From: Planctomyces sp.
GTDB lineage: Bacteria > Planctomycetota > Planctomycetia > Planctomycetales > Planctomycetaceae
Length of the DNA stretch: 37,355 bases
Assembly (NCBI GenBank): GCA_005778225.1
Contig: SXPC01000088.1
Location: 1 to 37,355, forward strand
Direction of reading: 5' to 3'
Both the position numbers and the translations under genes were made by a program. This document shows, piece by piece, positions 18,527 through 27,676 of this stretch. How positions within the stretch are numbered: the first letter of the stretch is position 1; every line of letters begins with the position of its first letter. Under the pieces are notes generated by a model. That model saw only the letters and a list, made by a program, of their open reading frames with translations, had not been told where the DNA came from and did not search any database.

Positions 18527-18772
18527 GACATCCCGTCAAAATCTCCTCGAAACAGCAAACCAGAGCAAATGGACAACCTGGGTATCAGCCTTCGCTTCCA
18601 TGCTCAAAACTGGTGTTTCTCTGAGTTCTCACTTTCGCTAGACTTCCCGCCCCTCCAAGAGAAACACCATCGATCGTCTCATTTCGACCAGCCAGAGACA
18701 GAACAGCCTTTTCGTCAGCCGATAAAAGAACTGACGGACCGCAACGAACAGATTGAGGGCAGGAGGCCCGTA

Positions 18773-19441
18773 ATGAAATCTCAGACAAATCGATACTGGA
18801 CAGTTTCCACGACTCAAACCATGTGGGCACTCTCAACATCCGTCGTCATTTCGTTGACTGGATGCGCTCACTCAGGCCCTCACCAGACCGCTGGCACGGT
18901 CATCGGTACTGGACTGGGAGCCGTCGCGGGTGGGATCATCGGAGCGAACACAGGTGACCCGAATACGGGTCTTCTTGTCGGGGCAGCCACCGGAGCGCTC
19001 GCCGGTGGAATCCTCGGCAACGCCAAAGACGCACGTGATGAACGCGACGCCGCTGTCGCACATGCTGCATATGTCCAGAACTCCATGACGAATTACGACC
19101 TCGTCCAGTTGACCGCCAACGGCGTCAGTCCTGACGTCATCGTCGGCATGGTGCGTGAACGCGGCGGACGTTTCGACCTTAGCCCTCCAGGCGTTATCAG
19201 CCTCAAACAACAAGGCGTCAGCGACCAGGTCATCCTCGCCTGCCAATACTCTCACTCGACTCTCCCAGCCAGACATGTCTCGGAAGTCTATCCGGCGCCA
19301 CCAGCTCCCGTTTACGTTTCCCCGGGACCCGCTGTCATTGTTGAACCCGCGCCCGTCTTCATCGCGCGACGACGTCCTCCGCACTACTGGCATCACCACC
19401 ATTGCGGCCCCGAATTCGGCGTTGGCTTCCACTTCGATTGA
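18773..19441 (+). CDS. Glycine-zipper domain lipoprotein
   Basis: RBS AGGAGG 7 nt before ATG 18773; lipobox LTGCAHSG; glycine zipper GTVIGTGLGAVAGGIIGANTGDPNTGLLVGAATGALAGGILG; His-rich C-terminus. Confidence 0.83.
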   Translation: MKSQTNRYWTVSTTQTMWALSTSVVISLTGCAHSGPHQTAGTVIGTGLGAVAGGIIGANTGDPNTGLLVGAATGALAGGILGNAKDARDERDAAVAHAAYVQNSMTNYDLVQLTANGVSPDVIVGMVRERGGRFDLSPPGVISLKQQGVSDQVILACQYSHSTLPARHVSEVYPAPPAPVYVSPGPAVIVEPAPVFIARRRPPHYWHHHHCGPEFGVGFHFD

Positions 19442-19476
19442 TGGCTCTTTCGTCTGTGAAATCGCGTCTGTCAAAT

Positions 19477-19517
19477 AATAAAAGCCTCCATCACGTATCG
19501 TGATGGAGGCTTTTATT
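19477..19517. terminator. Bidirectional intrinsic terminator between convergent genes
   Basis: AATAAAAGCCTCCATCACG-tat-CGTGATGGAGGCTTTTATT: near-perfect 19-bp stem, A-run/T-run on both sides. Confidence 0.93.
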
Positions 19518-19534
19518 CAAAACAACACTCAAGT

Positions 19535-20851
19535 CTAGCTGCGCGTCGCGTTATACGCATACGCGACATTGCGTTGAGCTTCATCGGCTCCCATTTTTCC
19601 GCCCAAGACCGCGACGGCTAATGCCAGCGCACTTGAAGCAAAGATCAGCCACAGAACGCCCTGCGTGTAATCAGAGGCTTTTTCTACGGCAGCGTTTGCC
19701 GTGACCTTCATGTCTTCGACGGTCTTGTTGTATTCATCGATCGTTGGTTTGACTTCGGCATAGACTCCGTCGACAACATCATTGACCTGCGCACGGCTCA
19801 GGTTCGTCGAGGCAACGAGAACGTTCTTAGCCGATTCAGGCTTGCCGTTGACCATGTGCATCCCGATCGTCTTCATTTCGTTGTAGTCGAGTTGGTTGAG
19901 AGCCTCTTGAACCTGTTGTTCATTCAACTCTGGTCCACCGGCTGCATCGGAGTCTGCAATTTTGCGAACTGTATAATTCTGAACGATCGTTTTCACATCC
20001 GCGACGAGATTCTGGTTGTTGTTGTCAGTACCGATCTCTTTTTGAATCTGCTTGGAAATCCCGGTCATGAGACTATCGATCTGCTCAGGACTCAAATCGG
20101 TTTTTTCTGCGATCAACTGCTTTGCCTCGTCTGGCTTATCGTCGGTCAATTTGGTAACCAGATCTGTAAAGGTTTGCTGATCAAGGTTATCCATCGCGAC
20201 GCGAACTTCGTCCTTATTGACTTGTGCGCCTTGGGGATCTTCACTATTTGCAATGACTTCCGCCGCTCGCTCTTTCATTTGAGCAGCCAGCTGGGTCACA
20301 ATTTCTGAATCCCGCATTTGCTGCAGCGGCATGCCACTGATCGCATTAGCAGCAAGGTCAGTCGTGCCTTGAGCGGCGTTGGACATCCCTTGAGCTGCTG
20401 CTGAGGTCACATTCGCTGCGGCTTGCACTGTTCCCGAAAGAACCTGATAGCCGGAGTAAATCAGATTGCTGACTCCCATGGAGACCATGACCAGCGTCGC
20501 AATCGTTCCCAGGCTCCAGACCGTCATGCCATGCAGCATGCCCGCCGTATCATCGGGACGACCCGCTAACCGAGCAGCGATCCAACCCCCGACGAAGTAA
20601 GAAACGAGCATCGAAATAATGATCCATCCCACAGTCGTCCAAGCAAGTCCTTCTCCGACCGATTCGCCATCAGTCGCATCGGCGATGGTGAAGCCGAGTG
20701 TAATGCCGAAGAAATTCATCAGCCAGCTGACCGCGAGCGCACAGATCGTGCCGGCAAAGATGGCTCCCCAGCTGATCTGAGAAAGACGTGCCTGTCGCTG
20801 CCAGATTTCGTCTCGTCGGACGGGATCGATTTCGATTGTTCTAACTTCCAT
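19535..20851 (-). CDS. Conserved membrane protein with central soluble coiled domain
   Basis: MEVRTIEIDPVRRDEIWQRQARLSQISWGAIFAGTICALAVSWLMNFFGITLGF; several TM segments; C-terminal TM. AGGAG RBS upstream of the ATG at 20851. Confidence 0.78.
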   Translation of the reverse strand: MEVRTIEIDPVRRDEIWQRQARLSQISWGAIFAGTICALAVSWLMNFFGITLGFTIADATDGESVGEGLAWTTVGWIIISMLVSYFVGGWIAARLAGRPDDTAGMLHGMTVWSLGTIATLVMVSMGVSNLIYSGYQVLSGTVQAAANVTSAAAQGMSNAAQGTTDLAANAISGMPLQQMRDSEIVTQLAAQMKERAAEVIANSEDPQGAQVNKDEVRVAMDNLDQQTFTDLVTKLTDDKPDEAKQLIAEKTDLSPEQIDSLMTGISKQIQKEIGTDNNNQNLVADVKTIVQNYTVRKIADSDAAGGPELNEQQVQEALNQLDYNEMKTIGMHMVNGKPESAKNVLVASTNLSRAQVNDVVDGVYAEVKPTIDEYNKTVEDMKVTANAAVEKASDYTQGVLWLIFASSALALAVAVLGGKMGADEAQRNVAYAYNATRS

Positions 20852-21146
20852 AGTGTGACTCCTGTTTTCACAAGGGTGTTGCGTATTAGCCAACCGACGG
20901 GAGGGCCTCTCGAAAGTGTTGAGAGGCAAAGCAGATGCCAAACGGGGGTAACATGAAGATCAATCGCGAAACGAACGCCTGTGTAGCAATGTTTCAGAAT
21001 GCTCCAGTAAGAATGGCGCTATCAGCAAGCAGAGCGCTTCGGGAGAGGACAGACGAGCGTCACCACCTGCAGAAAACAGATGTGCGTGAGCATTGCGATG
21101 GAATGCAAAACGGGAGAATGCAATTCAACCAGCCAGCGAAATGATT

Positions 21147-21572
21147 CTAAAATTTATTGATCCACTCGCGTGATAGCGTGCATGATTTCGTGATCGTTTT
21201 GCCCTTGGTCAATTTCCCCACCACCCAGGTACTGGACGCGACCGGAATCGAAACCGACACAGTAATCTGCTGCGTTTGTCCTGTGATGACCGAAGGTGTG
21301 ATGGTGACGGTCTTCTGCTTCACACCAATCAGATTCAGGTAGTGATTAACTTCTGCAGTCACTGCCGCCGCCGTCGCTCCTGGAAGGATGCCACGTCGAG
21401 CCCCTTCATAAACAGCGATCTCGGCGTTGTTTCGAATCATGCTCATCCGACTGAGTTCGATTCCGCTGAAAATGACGAAGAACGCCACCGGCGCAATCAC
21501 CGCAAACTCCACGACCGTCGCACCACAACGCTTAGACTTGGCTTGTAAAGTAGTCGATCGCAGGATTCGCAT
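21147..21572 (-). CDS. TadE-like pilus assembly/pseudopilin family protein
   Basis: RCGATVVEFAVIAPVAFFVIFSGIELSRMSMIRNNAEIAVYEGARRGILPGA. Confidence 0.88.
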   Translation of the reverse strand: MRILRSTTLQAKSKRCGATVVEFAVIAPVAFFVIFSGIELSRMSMIRNNAEIAVYEGARRGILPGATAAAVTAEVNHYLNLIGVKQKTVTITPSVITGQTQQITVSVSIPVASSTWVVGKLTKGKTITKSCTLSREWINKF

Positions 21573-21629
21573 AGGAAAATCTCGATAACGGGTGGTTCAC
21601 AAAATCGCGAGAGCCAGAATTGGCCGGAA

Positions 21630-22847
21630 CTACTCAATCAGGACCACAGGCAACGAAAGGGCCAGTCGACGAAACGCTTCCTTTAATTCGTCTTCACTAC
21701 TGGCGAAGTAATGGGTTCCGCCAGTCAGTGTTGCAATCTGTTTCATCGTTCCCTGGTCCGTGCCTTCGAGAAACGAAATGGTGTGAATGATGATCCCAGA
21801 GTTCTTCGCCGTCTGGGCTGTCGTCAGCGGATCCCCCCCTTGGTTCCATTGCCCATCGCTCATCAGAATGATGACCTTCTGAGTCATCGGACGAATATTC
21901 TTCGCTGTCAGAACAGCGATGGCTTCCGTCAATCCGGATGACATATTCGTCCCGCCGAGCATGATGTCATTGCCCAGCGACGTCACATCTCCGGTGATCT
22001 TTGTGTAGTCGGTTGTCAGTTCACGGTTCCGGGTGACCGCTGCAAATGTTCGTTTCGTCAGGTTGCCTTCGTAGTTGGAACTGGTGATCTGAGATCCCCA
22101 GGTGACCAGCCCGATCTGTGGGGTTGTTTCGAGTTGTTTGAGCGTCTGCATAAATGTTGAAATTGCGTTTGACAGGCTCGACCATCGACTTAACGCCGGA
22201 TGCGGTGAACTCGCCAGATGCTTGTCGCTGTCAGACCTGAGGTTCTTAACAAGAATTCGTGATGCCACCAGCGGCGGATAATCCCAATCATTCCCTGAGC
22301 GATCGAAGCACATGGAATGCGAACGGTCCAGGCAGAGGACGATATCCTGCTCAAATTGAGCCGCGGTCGCAATTTCTTTCGGTGTGAATATCTCAGTACC
22401 AACCAGCTTACCGAAGAATAAGCCGACCGGGGGATTCCCGCTCGTCCCGTCGAGCTTCGGCATCACTCGAACAGAGGTAAAAGGAGTTTTCCCGTTTTGG
22501 AATGACCAGGAACCATCCGGATTCATGGTCGAGTTGCCAATTTCGATATCATTACTTCTCAACACCAGCGAGCGTCCTGCGACTTTATTCTGGCTGGCAA
22601 CATGAATTGCCGCCTCAATCGCCTTCTGCTGATTCTGAGTGCGTGAAAGAGCCTCAGTCCCCGCTTTGGCAGCCGCATCGCTGGCGGCGCGCAAGTCCGT
22701 CTTCGCCAGTTCCATCCATGCAACATCGACCGTAAAGCTGACCATGATCAGCATCACAACCAGCAGCGATGTCATGAGAACAAGCATGGCACCGAGTCGG
22801 TTCGACTGATTGGTCATCAGCTCGGTTGGAACGAAGAACTTCTTCAT
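21630..22847 (-). CDS. TadG-like VWA-domain protein
   Basis: N-terminal TM (LGAMLVLMTSLLVVMLIMVSFTVDVAWMELAKTDLRAASDAAAKAG); VWA MIDAS DIVLCLDRSHSM...LGGTNMSSGLTEAIAVL...KVIILMSDGQWNQGGD. Confidence 0.88.
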   Translation of the reverse strand: MKKFFVPTELMTNQSNRLGAMLVLMTSLLVVMLIMVSFTVDVAWMELAKTDLRAASDAAAKAGTEALSRTQNQQKAIEAAIHVASQNKVAGRSLVLRSNDIEIGNSTMNPDGSWSFQNGKTPFTSVRVMPKLDGTSGNPPVGLFFGKLVGTEIFTPKEIATAAQFEQDIVLCLDRSHSMCFDRSGNDWDYPPLVASRILVKNLRSDSDKHLASSPHPALSRWSSLSNAISTFMQTLKQLETTPQIGLVTWGSQITSSNYEGNLTKRTFAAVTRNRELTTDYTKITGDVTSLGNDIMLGGTNMSSGLTEAIAVLTAKNIRPMTQKVIILMSDGQWNQGGDPLTTAQTAKNSGIIIHTISFLEGTDQGTMKQIATLTGGTHYFASSEDELKEAFRRLALSLPVVLIE

Positions 22848-23263
22848 AGACGAATCATCCGAATAGTCGATTCAAAGTAGCCACCTTTGAACAGAAAGTT
22901 GATAGGCAGCCGATTATCTTTTTCGATCACGCGAACACGCATCGAAATCTCCGTCCCGCGAAGCGTACTTGAGTTAATCGCCGGCGTCACATCGACGTCA
23001 TATTTCGTGATCCCGCGAGCATTCAGGATCTCTTTGACGCGCAGTTCCGCAGACGCCTGTGTCCCGCCGCTGGCAGTCGCGACACGGGCTCCTTCGTAAG
23101 CAGCTGTCGTTGCAGCCTGACGCATGTAGATCCCGTTGGCAGCTTCAATCGACATCAGGAGAAGCGAGAGCACCAGCGGCAAAAAGACAGCAAACTCCAC
23201 CATCGCGCCGCCGCGACGGGAGTGATTTTGAGCATTGAATTTCAGAACACGTCTGTGTCGCAT
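22844..23263 (-). CDS. TadE-like protein
   Basis: MRHRRVLKFNAQNHSRRGGAMVEFAVFLPLVLSLLLMSIEAANGIYMRQAATTAAYEGARVA. 4-bp overlap with the VWA gene. Confidence 0.87.
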   Translation of the reverse strand: MRHRRVLKFNAQNHSRRGGAMVEFAVFLPLVLSLLLMSIEAANGIYMRQAATTAAYEGARVATASGGTQASAELRVKEILNARGITKYDVDVTPAINSSTLRGTEISMRVRVIEKDNRLPINFLFKGGYFESTIRMIRL

Positions 23264-23303
23264 GTTCGCTGAGTCATTCAGGAAGAAGGCGGAATTCGAA
23301 ACT

Positions 23304-23364
23304 GTGCACGGTTTGGCACCGGGCACCGTTTGGCACCGTGCACTCAACCTTATGGTGCAAACCG
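23304..23364. promoter_or_regulatory. Iterated/palindromic GGTGCCAAACCG-like boxes upstream of TadE operon
   Basis: GTGCACGG(23304-23311)...CCGTGCAC(23336-23343) perfect inverted arms enclosing two direct copies of GTTTGGCACCG (23311-23321, 23328-23338), plus an inverted near-copy GGTGCAAACCG at 23354-23364. Confidence 0.5.
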
Positions 23365-23677
23365 ACGCACACCTGAGGTTTCTCCCGTCTGGCAACAGGA
23401 AATGTCACGTTCGGGCGAACTTTGACGGTTATGCCGATCTGCGAAACATGTCCTGATGATTCAACAGTAACGTCTTTACGATGACATTTTGTCTTCTCGA
23501 GCTCCGCTCGTCAGAGTCCGGCACATGCCCGACGCCTCTTCGTTACGATCAATACATCAGGAACAGCCTTCAAAGGCGACGTTCCCAGTCGCGCGTGGTC
23601 GATGTCGTGACACTTGAGGACAGAGGCATTCAAACACGGAAGTAACGCGTCCTGTGACGGACGTCTGGAGATCAGGG

Positions 23678-24058
23678 ATGAACTGCAACGTATCTCGCAT
23701 CGTCGTAGGAGGCCTACTCGGCCTGGGAATGCTCACCAGCTCCGCACAAGCCGGCGGGAAATGCTACGACTGCCTTCTGAAGAAGTTTCCCCCCGGACTG
23801 CCATGCTTCTTCTACCCGCATCACGGCGTCGTCTGCGAACCGCCTCGTAAGGACTACAAGCCTTACACCTACGAATGTGCCACGAAAAACCCACTGCTGT
23901 ATTACGGGCCATCTGGTCCATTGATGCGACCCCTGCAAGTCTATGTTCCGCCAATGATCCCCGACGCCCCTTACTGCCCCGAAGGCGAAATGGGACATCC
24001 CATGAGTACGCCTTTGTCTCCCACGCCTGAGCCCGGTGTTCACCACCCGCTGTATTGA
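23678..24058 (+). CDS. Small secreted Cys/Pro-rich hypothetical protein
   Basis: MNCNVSRIVVGGLLGLGMLTSSAQAGGKCYDCLLKKFPPGLPCFFYP: signal peptide with AQA cleavage motif. Start could be 23654. Confidence 0.62.
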   Translation: MNCNVSRIVVGGLLGLGMLTSSAQAGGKCYDCLLKKFPPGLPCFFYPHHGVVCEPPRKDYKPYTYECATKNPLLYYGPSGPLMRPLQVYVPPMIPDAPYCPEGEMGHPMSTPLSPTPEPGVHHPLY

Positions 24059-24194
24059 TCGCCCAGAGAGCAGAGTGGTCGTTACTCACTCGAAAGTCGC
24101 CATGAAAAAATGCGGATAATGGGTGATTACCTAACTGGCACCCGCTTTGCATTGTGTTCGTAGCGTCAACACATGGTCCATTGAAAGGAACCAC

Positions 24195-24431
24195 ATGAGT
24201 ACGCTGCGAAACCATGCCTCCAAATTATTCCTGGCAAGTCTGTGCCTCACCGGTCTGACCTTCTCATCAGGCTGTGAACGCAAGGTTCTCGATATCGAGG
24301 GTCCTGGCGGTTCGGGTATCGAAGTCAAAGAGAACCCAATCACCAACGAGAAGAAGGTGGAAGTGAAGGGAGACGAAGACACTCCCCCACCGGTCGTCGT
24401 GCCAGAACCAGCACCTGCTCCCGTTGATTAA
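24195..24431 (+). CDS. Small lipoprotein with Pro-rich tail
   Basis: GAAAGGAACCACATG RBS; MSTLRNHASKLFLASLCLTGLTFSSGCERK lipobox; tail TPPPVVVPEPAPAPVD. Confidence 0.7.
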   Translation: MSTLRNHASKLFLASLCLTGLTFSSGCERKVLDIEGPGGSGIEVKENPITNEKKVEVKGDEDTPPPVVVPEPAPAPVD

Positions 24432-24458
24432 CATCCTTGCGGCATAAATGAATGATCC

Positions 24459-24495
24459 TTTCTCCACGAGGCGACTCGAGGGGGAGGGATTTTTT
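24459..24495 (+). terminator. Probable intrinsic terminator
   Basis: TTTCTCCACGAG-gcga-CTCGAGGGGGAGGG followed by ATTTTTT. Confidence 0.6.
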
Positions 24496-24599
24496 CGTTA
24501 GCAACGCGATGTCTGCGCCCTTCCCCAATTTGACCAGCACCTCCGTCGCTGATAGCATCCGACCTGAAAGTTCAGGCTTGCACACAGGAGGTTTCTATC

Positions 24600-26342
24600 A
24601 TGGTCAGAGTTCTGCTCACACTCTTCATCGCGCTCTCATTCACCTTCACCACTGGCTGCGAAAAACCCGCGAACGCTCCCAGTAAACCCTCCGAGTCCGT
24701 CCCTCCTGAACCGTCCTTAGGCGAGCCACAAAACTCGACGTCAACCGCTCCTGCTGAAGTTTCCTCCTCGACTGGTTCGATCACAAAACCCGACTCCCCT
24801 AAAGAACCTGTGTCTATTCCTGATCCCGCAAAAGCTCGCATCCCCGGTCGCGAAGCGATCTATCACGAACTCCCCAACGGAGAACAACTCATCGCCGATG
24901 CCATCAAAACTGCTCAGCGCGAACACAAGAATGTTCTTATCGAATGGGGCGGCAACTGGTGTGGCTGGTGCTATAAGCTTCACGATGTTTTCCATAAAGA
25001 TTCTGCCGTTCAGCCCATAGTCTTCGAAGAATACGTCCTTGTCCTGATCGACCAGGGTAAAAACATGGACCTCCTCAAACACTACGACACTTCGACCGTA
25101 GATTTTGGATATCCTCATCTCACTATCCTCGACGCTGAGGGCAAACTCCTCACCAACCAAGAAACAGGTGCCCTTGAATCCGGCAAACATCACGATCCAA
25201 AAGTTGTGGCGGATTTCCTTACCAAATGGAAACCCGAAGCCCAGGATGCGCAGACACTCCTCACAACAGCTCTCGAACAAGCCAAAATCAACAAAAAGAA
25301 AATCCTCCTCCGCGTAGGTACGCCGTACTGCGGCTGGTGCAAAGTCCTCTCCAAGTTCATCGATGACTACAAAGACCTCTTTGCCAAAGACTACGTCGAC
25401 CTCAAAATCGACACCATGCGCATGACCAATGGCGAAGACGTCGCCAAACGCTTCCTACCAGGGGATAGCCTTGGCGTCCCATGGTTCGTTATTCTCGACG
25501 CTGACGCAAAAACTCTCGCCACGTCCGTCGGTTCGGGCGGCAATATCGGCTATCCCTATAAGCCCGAGGAGATCGCCCACTTCGTCTCCATGCTCAGAAC
25601 TACGCGCACGAACCTGACTGACGAAGACCTCGTCATCATTTCGACCGCCATGAACACCTATCGCAAAACCCGCGAAGCAAAAACTGACACACCCGCTGCC
25701 GAACGTGCCACCATCTATTCCGTCGAATCCGTCGCCGGCTCTCTCAAAGACGAAACTGCGACCGTGACAGCCAAAGGCACCGTCACGAGCGGCGGCTGGA
25801 GTAACCCCGACCTCCACGCAGTCACTTACATCCAACCACCACCCGATGGCATCTGGGACTACACCTTCACCGCCCAGCGCCCTTCCGGCATCGCGACCAT
25901 GGCCTTAGCCCCGATCGAAACGAGCCCCATCACCATCGAAAACGCCAAGAGCAAGAAAGGCATCCGCGTCGCCACCAACGAAAACTCGTTCACCCTCCGC
26001 TTCCTTCAGGAAACCCAGTCAGTCCCCAAGCCCGTCGACTCCGTCACCATCAAGTCTGCCAAAACCGAAGGGAACACCCTCGTATTGGACGTTTCCTACA
26101 CCGGTGGAGATCACGATAATCACGAATTCGAACTCCACTGGAACGGCATCTCGACTCGCAGCATGCCACCACAAATGAACTTCCTCCTGACTCACAAAGC
26201 CCAAGGCGACACCGCCAAAGCCATCATCGAAAAACCCATCTACTTCGCCCTCCCAGCAACCATCGCCCCGGCTGTCATCCGAATAAGATCCACCGAGGAC
26301 GGTGAACCCACCGAAATCAAACTGGAAGCCCCAACTCACTAA
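24600..26342 (+). CDS. Putative lipoprotein with two thioredoxin-like domains and a C-terminal beta-rich domain
   Basis: MVRVLLTLFIALSFTFTTGCEK; first CGWC in WGGNWCGWCYKLHDVF, second in RVGTPYCGWCKVLSKF. Confidence 0.85.
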   Translation: MVRVLLTLFIALSFTFTTGCEKPANAPSKPSESVPPEPSLGEPQNSTSTAPAEVSSSTGSITKPDSPKEPVSIPDPAKARIPGREAIYHELPNGEQLIADAIKTAQREHKNVLIEWGGNWCGWCYKLHDVFHKDSAVQPIVFEEYVLVLIDQGKNMDLLKHYDTSTVDFGYPHLTILDAEGKLLTNQETGALESGKHHDPKVVADFLTKWKPEAQDAQTLLTTALEQAKINKKKILLRVGTPYCGWCKVLSKFIDDYKDLFAKDYVDLKIDTMRMTNGEDVAKRFLPGDSLGVPWFVILDADAKTLATSVGSGGNIGYPYKPEEIAHFVSMLRTTRTNLTDEDLVIISTAMNTYRKTREAKTDTPAAERATIYSVESVAGSLKDETATVTAKGTVTSGGWSNPDLHAVTYIQPPPDGIWDYTFTAQRPSGIATMALAPIETSPITIENAKSKKGIRVATNENSFTLRFLQETQSVPKPVDSVTIKSAKTEGNTLVLDVSYTGGDHDNHEFELHWNGISTRSMPPQMNFLLTHKAQGDTAKAIIEKPIYFALPATIAPAVIRIRSTEDGEPTEIKLEAPTH

Positions 26343-26362
26343 CGATGTTCTCTCTTTCCGTC

Positions 26363-26443
26363 CCTTCTCCCTTGAGGGGAGCTGCATTTCGTTCCTTCTC
26401 CCTTGAGGGGAGAAGGCGCCCGAAGGGCGGATGAGGGTGAGGC
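26363..26443. repeat. Dispersed-type intergenic hairpin repeat, partially duplicated in tandem
   Basis: CCTTCTCCCTTGAGGGGAG(ctgc) then CCTTCTCCCTTGAGGGGAGAAGGCGCCCGAAGGGCGGATGAGGGTGAGG; hairpins CCTTCTCCC-ttga-GGGGAGAAGG and GCCC-gaa-GGGC. Confidence 0.75.
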
Positions 26444-26492
26444 ATAGGCACTAACCACCTCTCAAGCCTCTATCGACACCAGCCACTCTCCT

Positions 26493-26554
26493 CGGGTGGC
26501 CCAGCCGTTGATGGCTGGGGGAGCGCAGCTCACAAGAAACGTCACCATACGCCC
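26493..26554 (+). repeat. Third copy of the GGGTGGCCCAGCCGTT-ATGGCTGGG repeat family
   Basis: cgggtggcccagccgttgatggctgggggagcgcagctcacaagaaacgtcaccatacgc aligns with 626-688 (gggtggcccagccgttcatggctgggtgagcaaagctcacaagaagactcaccatacgc). Confidence 0.88.
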
Positions 26555-26591
26555 CCAATCCTGACTCACTCCACCAATACCATCTCCCCCA

Positions 26592-27581
26592 ATGCCCACC
26601 CCCACAACTCCCATCACCCATTACTTCCCCGTCGACCCGCCCCCTTTCAAACCCTCGCCCGGCCTGTTCCGTCTCGACCGCGATTTCGGAAACGGCCCCG
26701 CTGATCAGCAACTCACCCACCTCGATCAAGATTTCTGGCGCTACCGCAACAACAAACTCAACGCGAGACAAGAACGCCTCTCCAAATACGTCGCCCACCA
26801 TCACCTTTCTGACGAAACCCAGTCCGCCACCTGCAAACGTCTCATTCAGATCTTCACCACCGAACACCCAGACTGGTTTACCCATGAGGGTGACATCAAC
26901 ACCACCTGCCAACTGACCTGCCACCTCACCGAAGAAACTCTGACTTTCGTTAACGGACACCTCACCGGCACAACCCCAGAAGTCACTCCCGCTTACATCC
27001 ACGGCATCGACGCTCTCGTCTCCCAGATTCAGGAAGACCTTGCCATCGTCCAGCGTGATGGCCCGAACGACTGGCTCGCCGCACTCCACCTCTGCGCTCC
27101 GGGTCACTGGGCGGCAGAAGACAAAATCGGCCTCGACTTCGCCCTCGTCCACCAACCTGTCCCCGGCATCGAATCCATCGTCAAAGCACAGACCTCGATG
27201 GTCCGCGCCATGATCGACAAAAGCCCTCTCGTCCGCTTCGTCTGGGGCTTCGGCTCCGACAACCGCTTAAACCACCATCCCCAACCTCCCCCCGAATGGG
27301 ACGCTGTCGACTGGAAAGGCCGACGTCTCCTCGAAGGGCAGGGGGATGAACCACCGTTCTACCTCCGCATCGAACGTCAGACCATGCAGGGCCTCCCAGA
27401 AGTCAACGCCAGTCTGTTTTTCATCCATGTCTACCACTTAAGTGGCAAAGACATCCTCGCTAACCAGGAACAGCGCAAAAAATTGCGTGAGGCAATCACA
27501 ACAATGGATCACCTCACGCTCGTTTACAAAGGACTCGCCGAGTCCAAAGATCAGTTACTCAACTTGCTTGAATCAAAGTAG
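26592..27581 (+). CDS. DUF3445 family protein (heme-dependent oxidative N-demethylase-like)
   Basis: GHWAAEDKIGLDFALVHQPVPGIE...RFVWGFGSDNRLNHHP...FYLRIERQTMQGLPEVNASLFFIHVYHL matches the remembered DUF3445 pattern. No search run. Confidence 0.75.
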   Translation: MPTPTTPITHYFPVDPPPFKPSPGLFRLDRDFGNGPADQQLTHLDQDFWRYRNNKLNARQERLSKYVAHHHLSDETQSATCKRLIQIFTTEHPDWFTHEGDINTTCQLTCHLTEETLTFVNGHLTGTTPEVTPAYIHGIDALVSQIQEDLAIVQRDGPNDWLAALHLCAPGHWAAEDKIGLDFALVHQPVPGIESIVKAQTSMVRAMIDKSPLVRFVWGFGSDNRLNHHPQPPPEWDAVDWKGRRLLEGQGDEPPFYLRIERQTMQGLPEVNASLFFIHVYHLSGKDILANQEQRKKLREAITTMDHLTLVYKGLAESKDQLLNLLESK

Positions 27582-27630
27582 GGTGCTGGTGAGTCACTCT
27601 GTAGGAAAAACAGCGCGAACCGCACCAAAT
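27578..27630 (+). repeat. Dispersed repeat copy GTAGGGTGCTGGTGAGTC...CGAACCGCACCAAAT
   Basis: Shares GTAGGGTGCYGGTGAGTC and CGAACCGCACCAAAT with 37084-37118. Confidence 0.7.
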
Positions 27631-27676
27631 GCGTACTCCGTGGCAATCCCCCGTTGGAATCCAAAATTCGCGAGGA

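Noticed and set aside
20935-21144. 69-aa plus-strand ORF between the membrane protein and TadE genes
   Set aside because: No family motif, composition unconvincing, and it lies in the divergent 5' region of the minus-strand gene 19535-20851.
23311-23343. Sigma-54 promoter reading of the TGGCACC-containing sequence
   Set aside because: TGGCAC is present, but no TTGC(A/T) element at the required -24/-12 spacing on either strand. The iterated/palindromic reading fits better.
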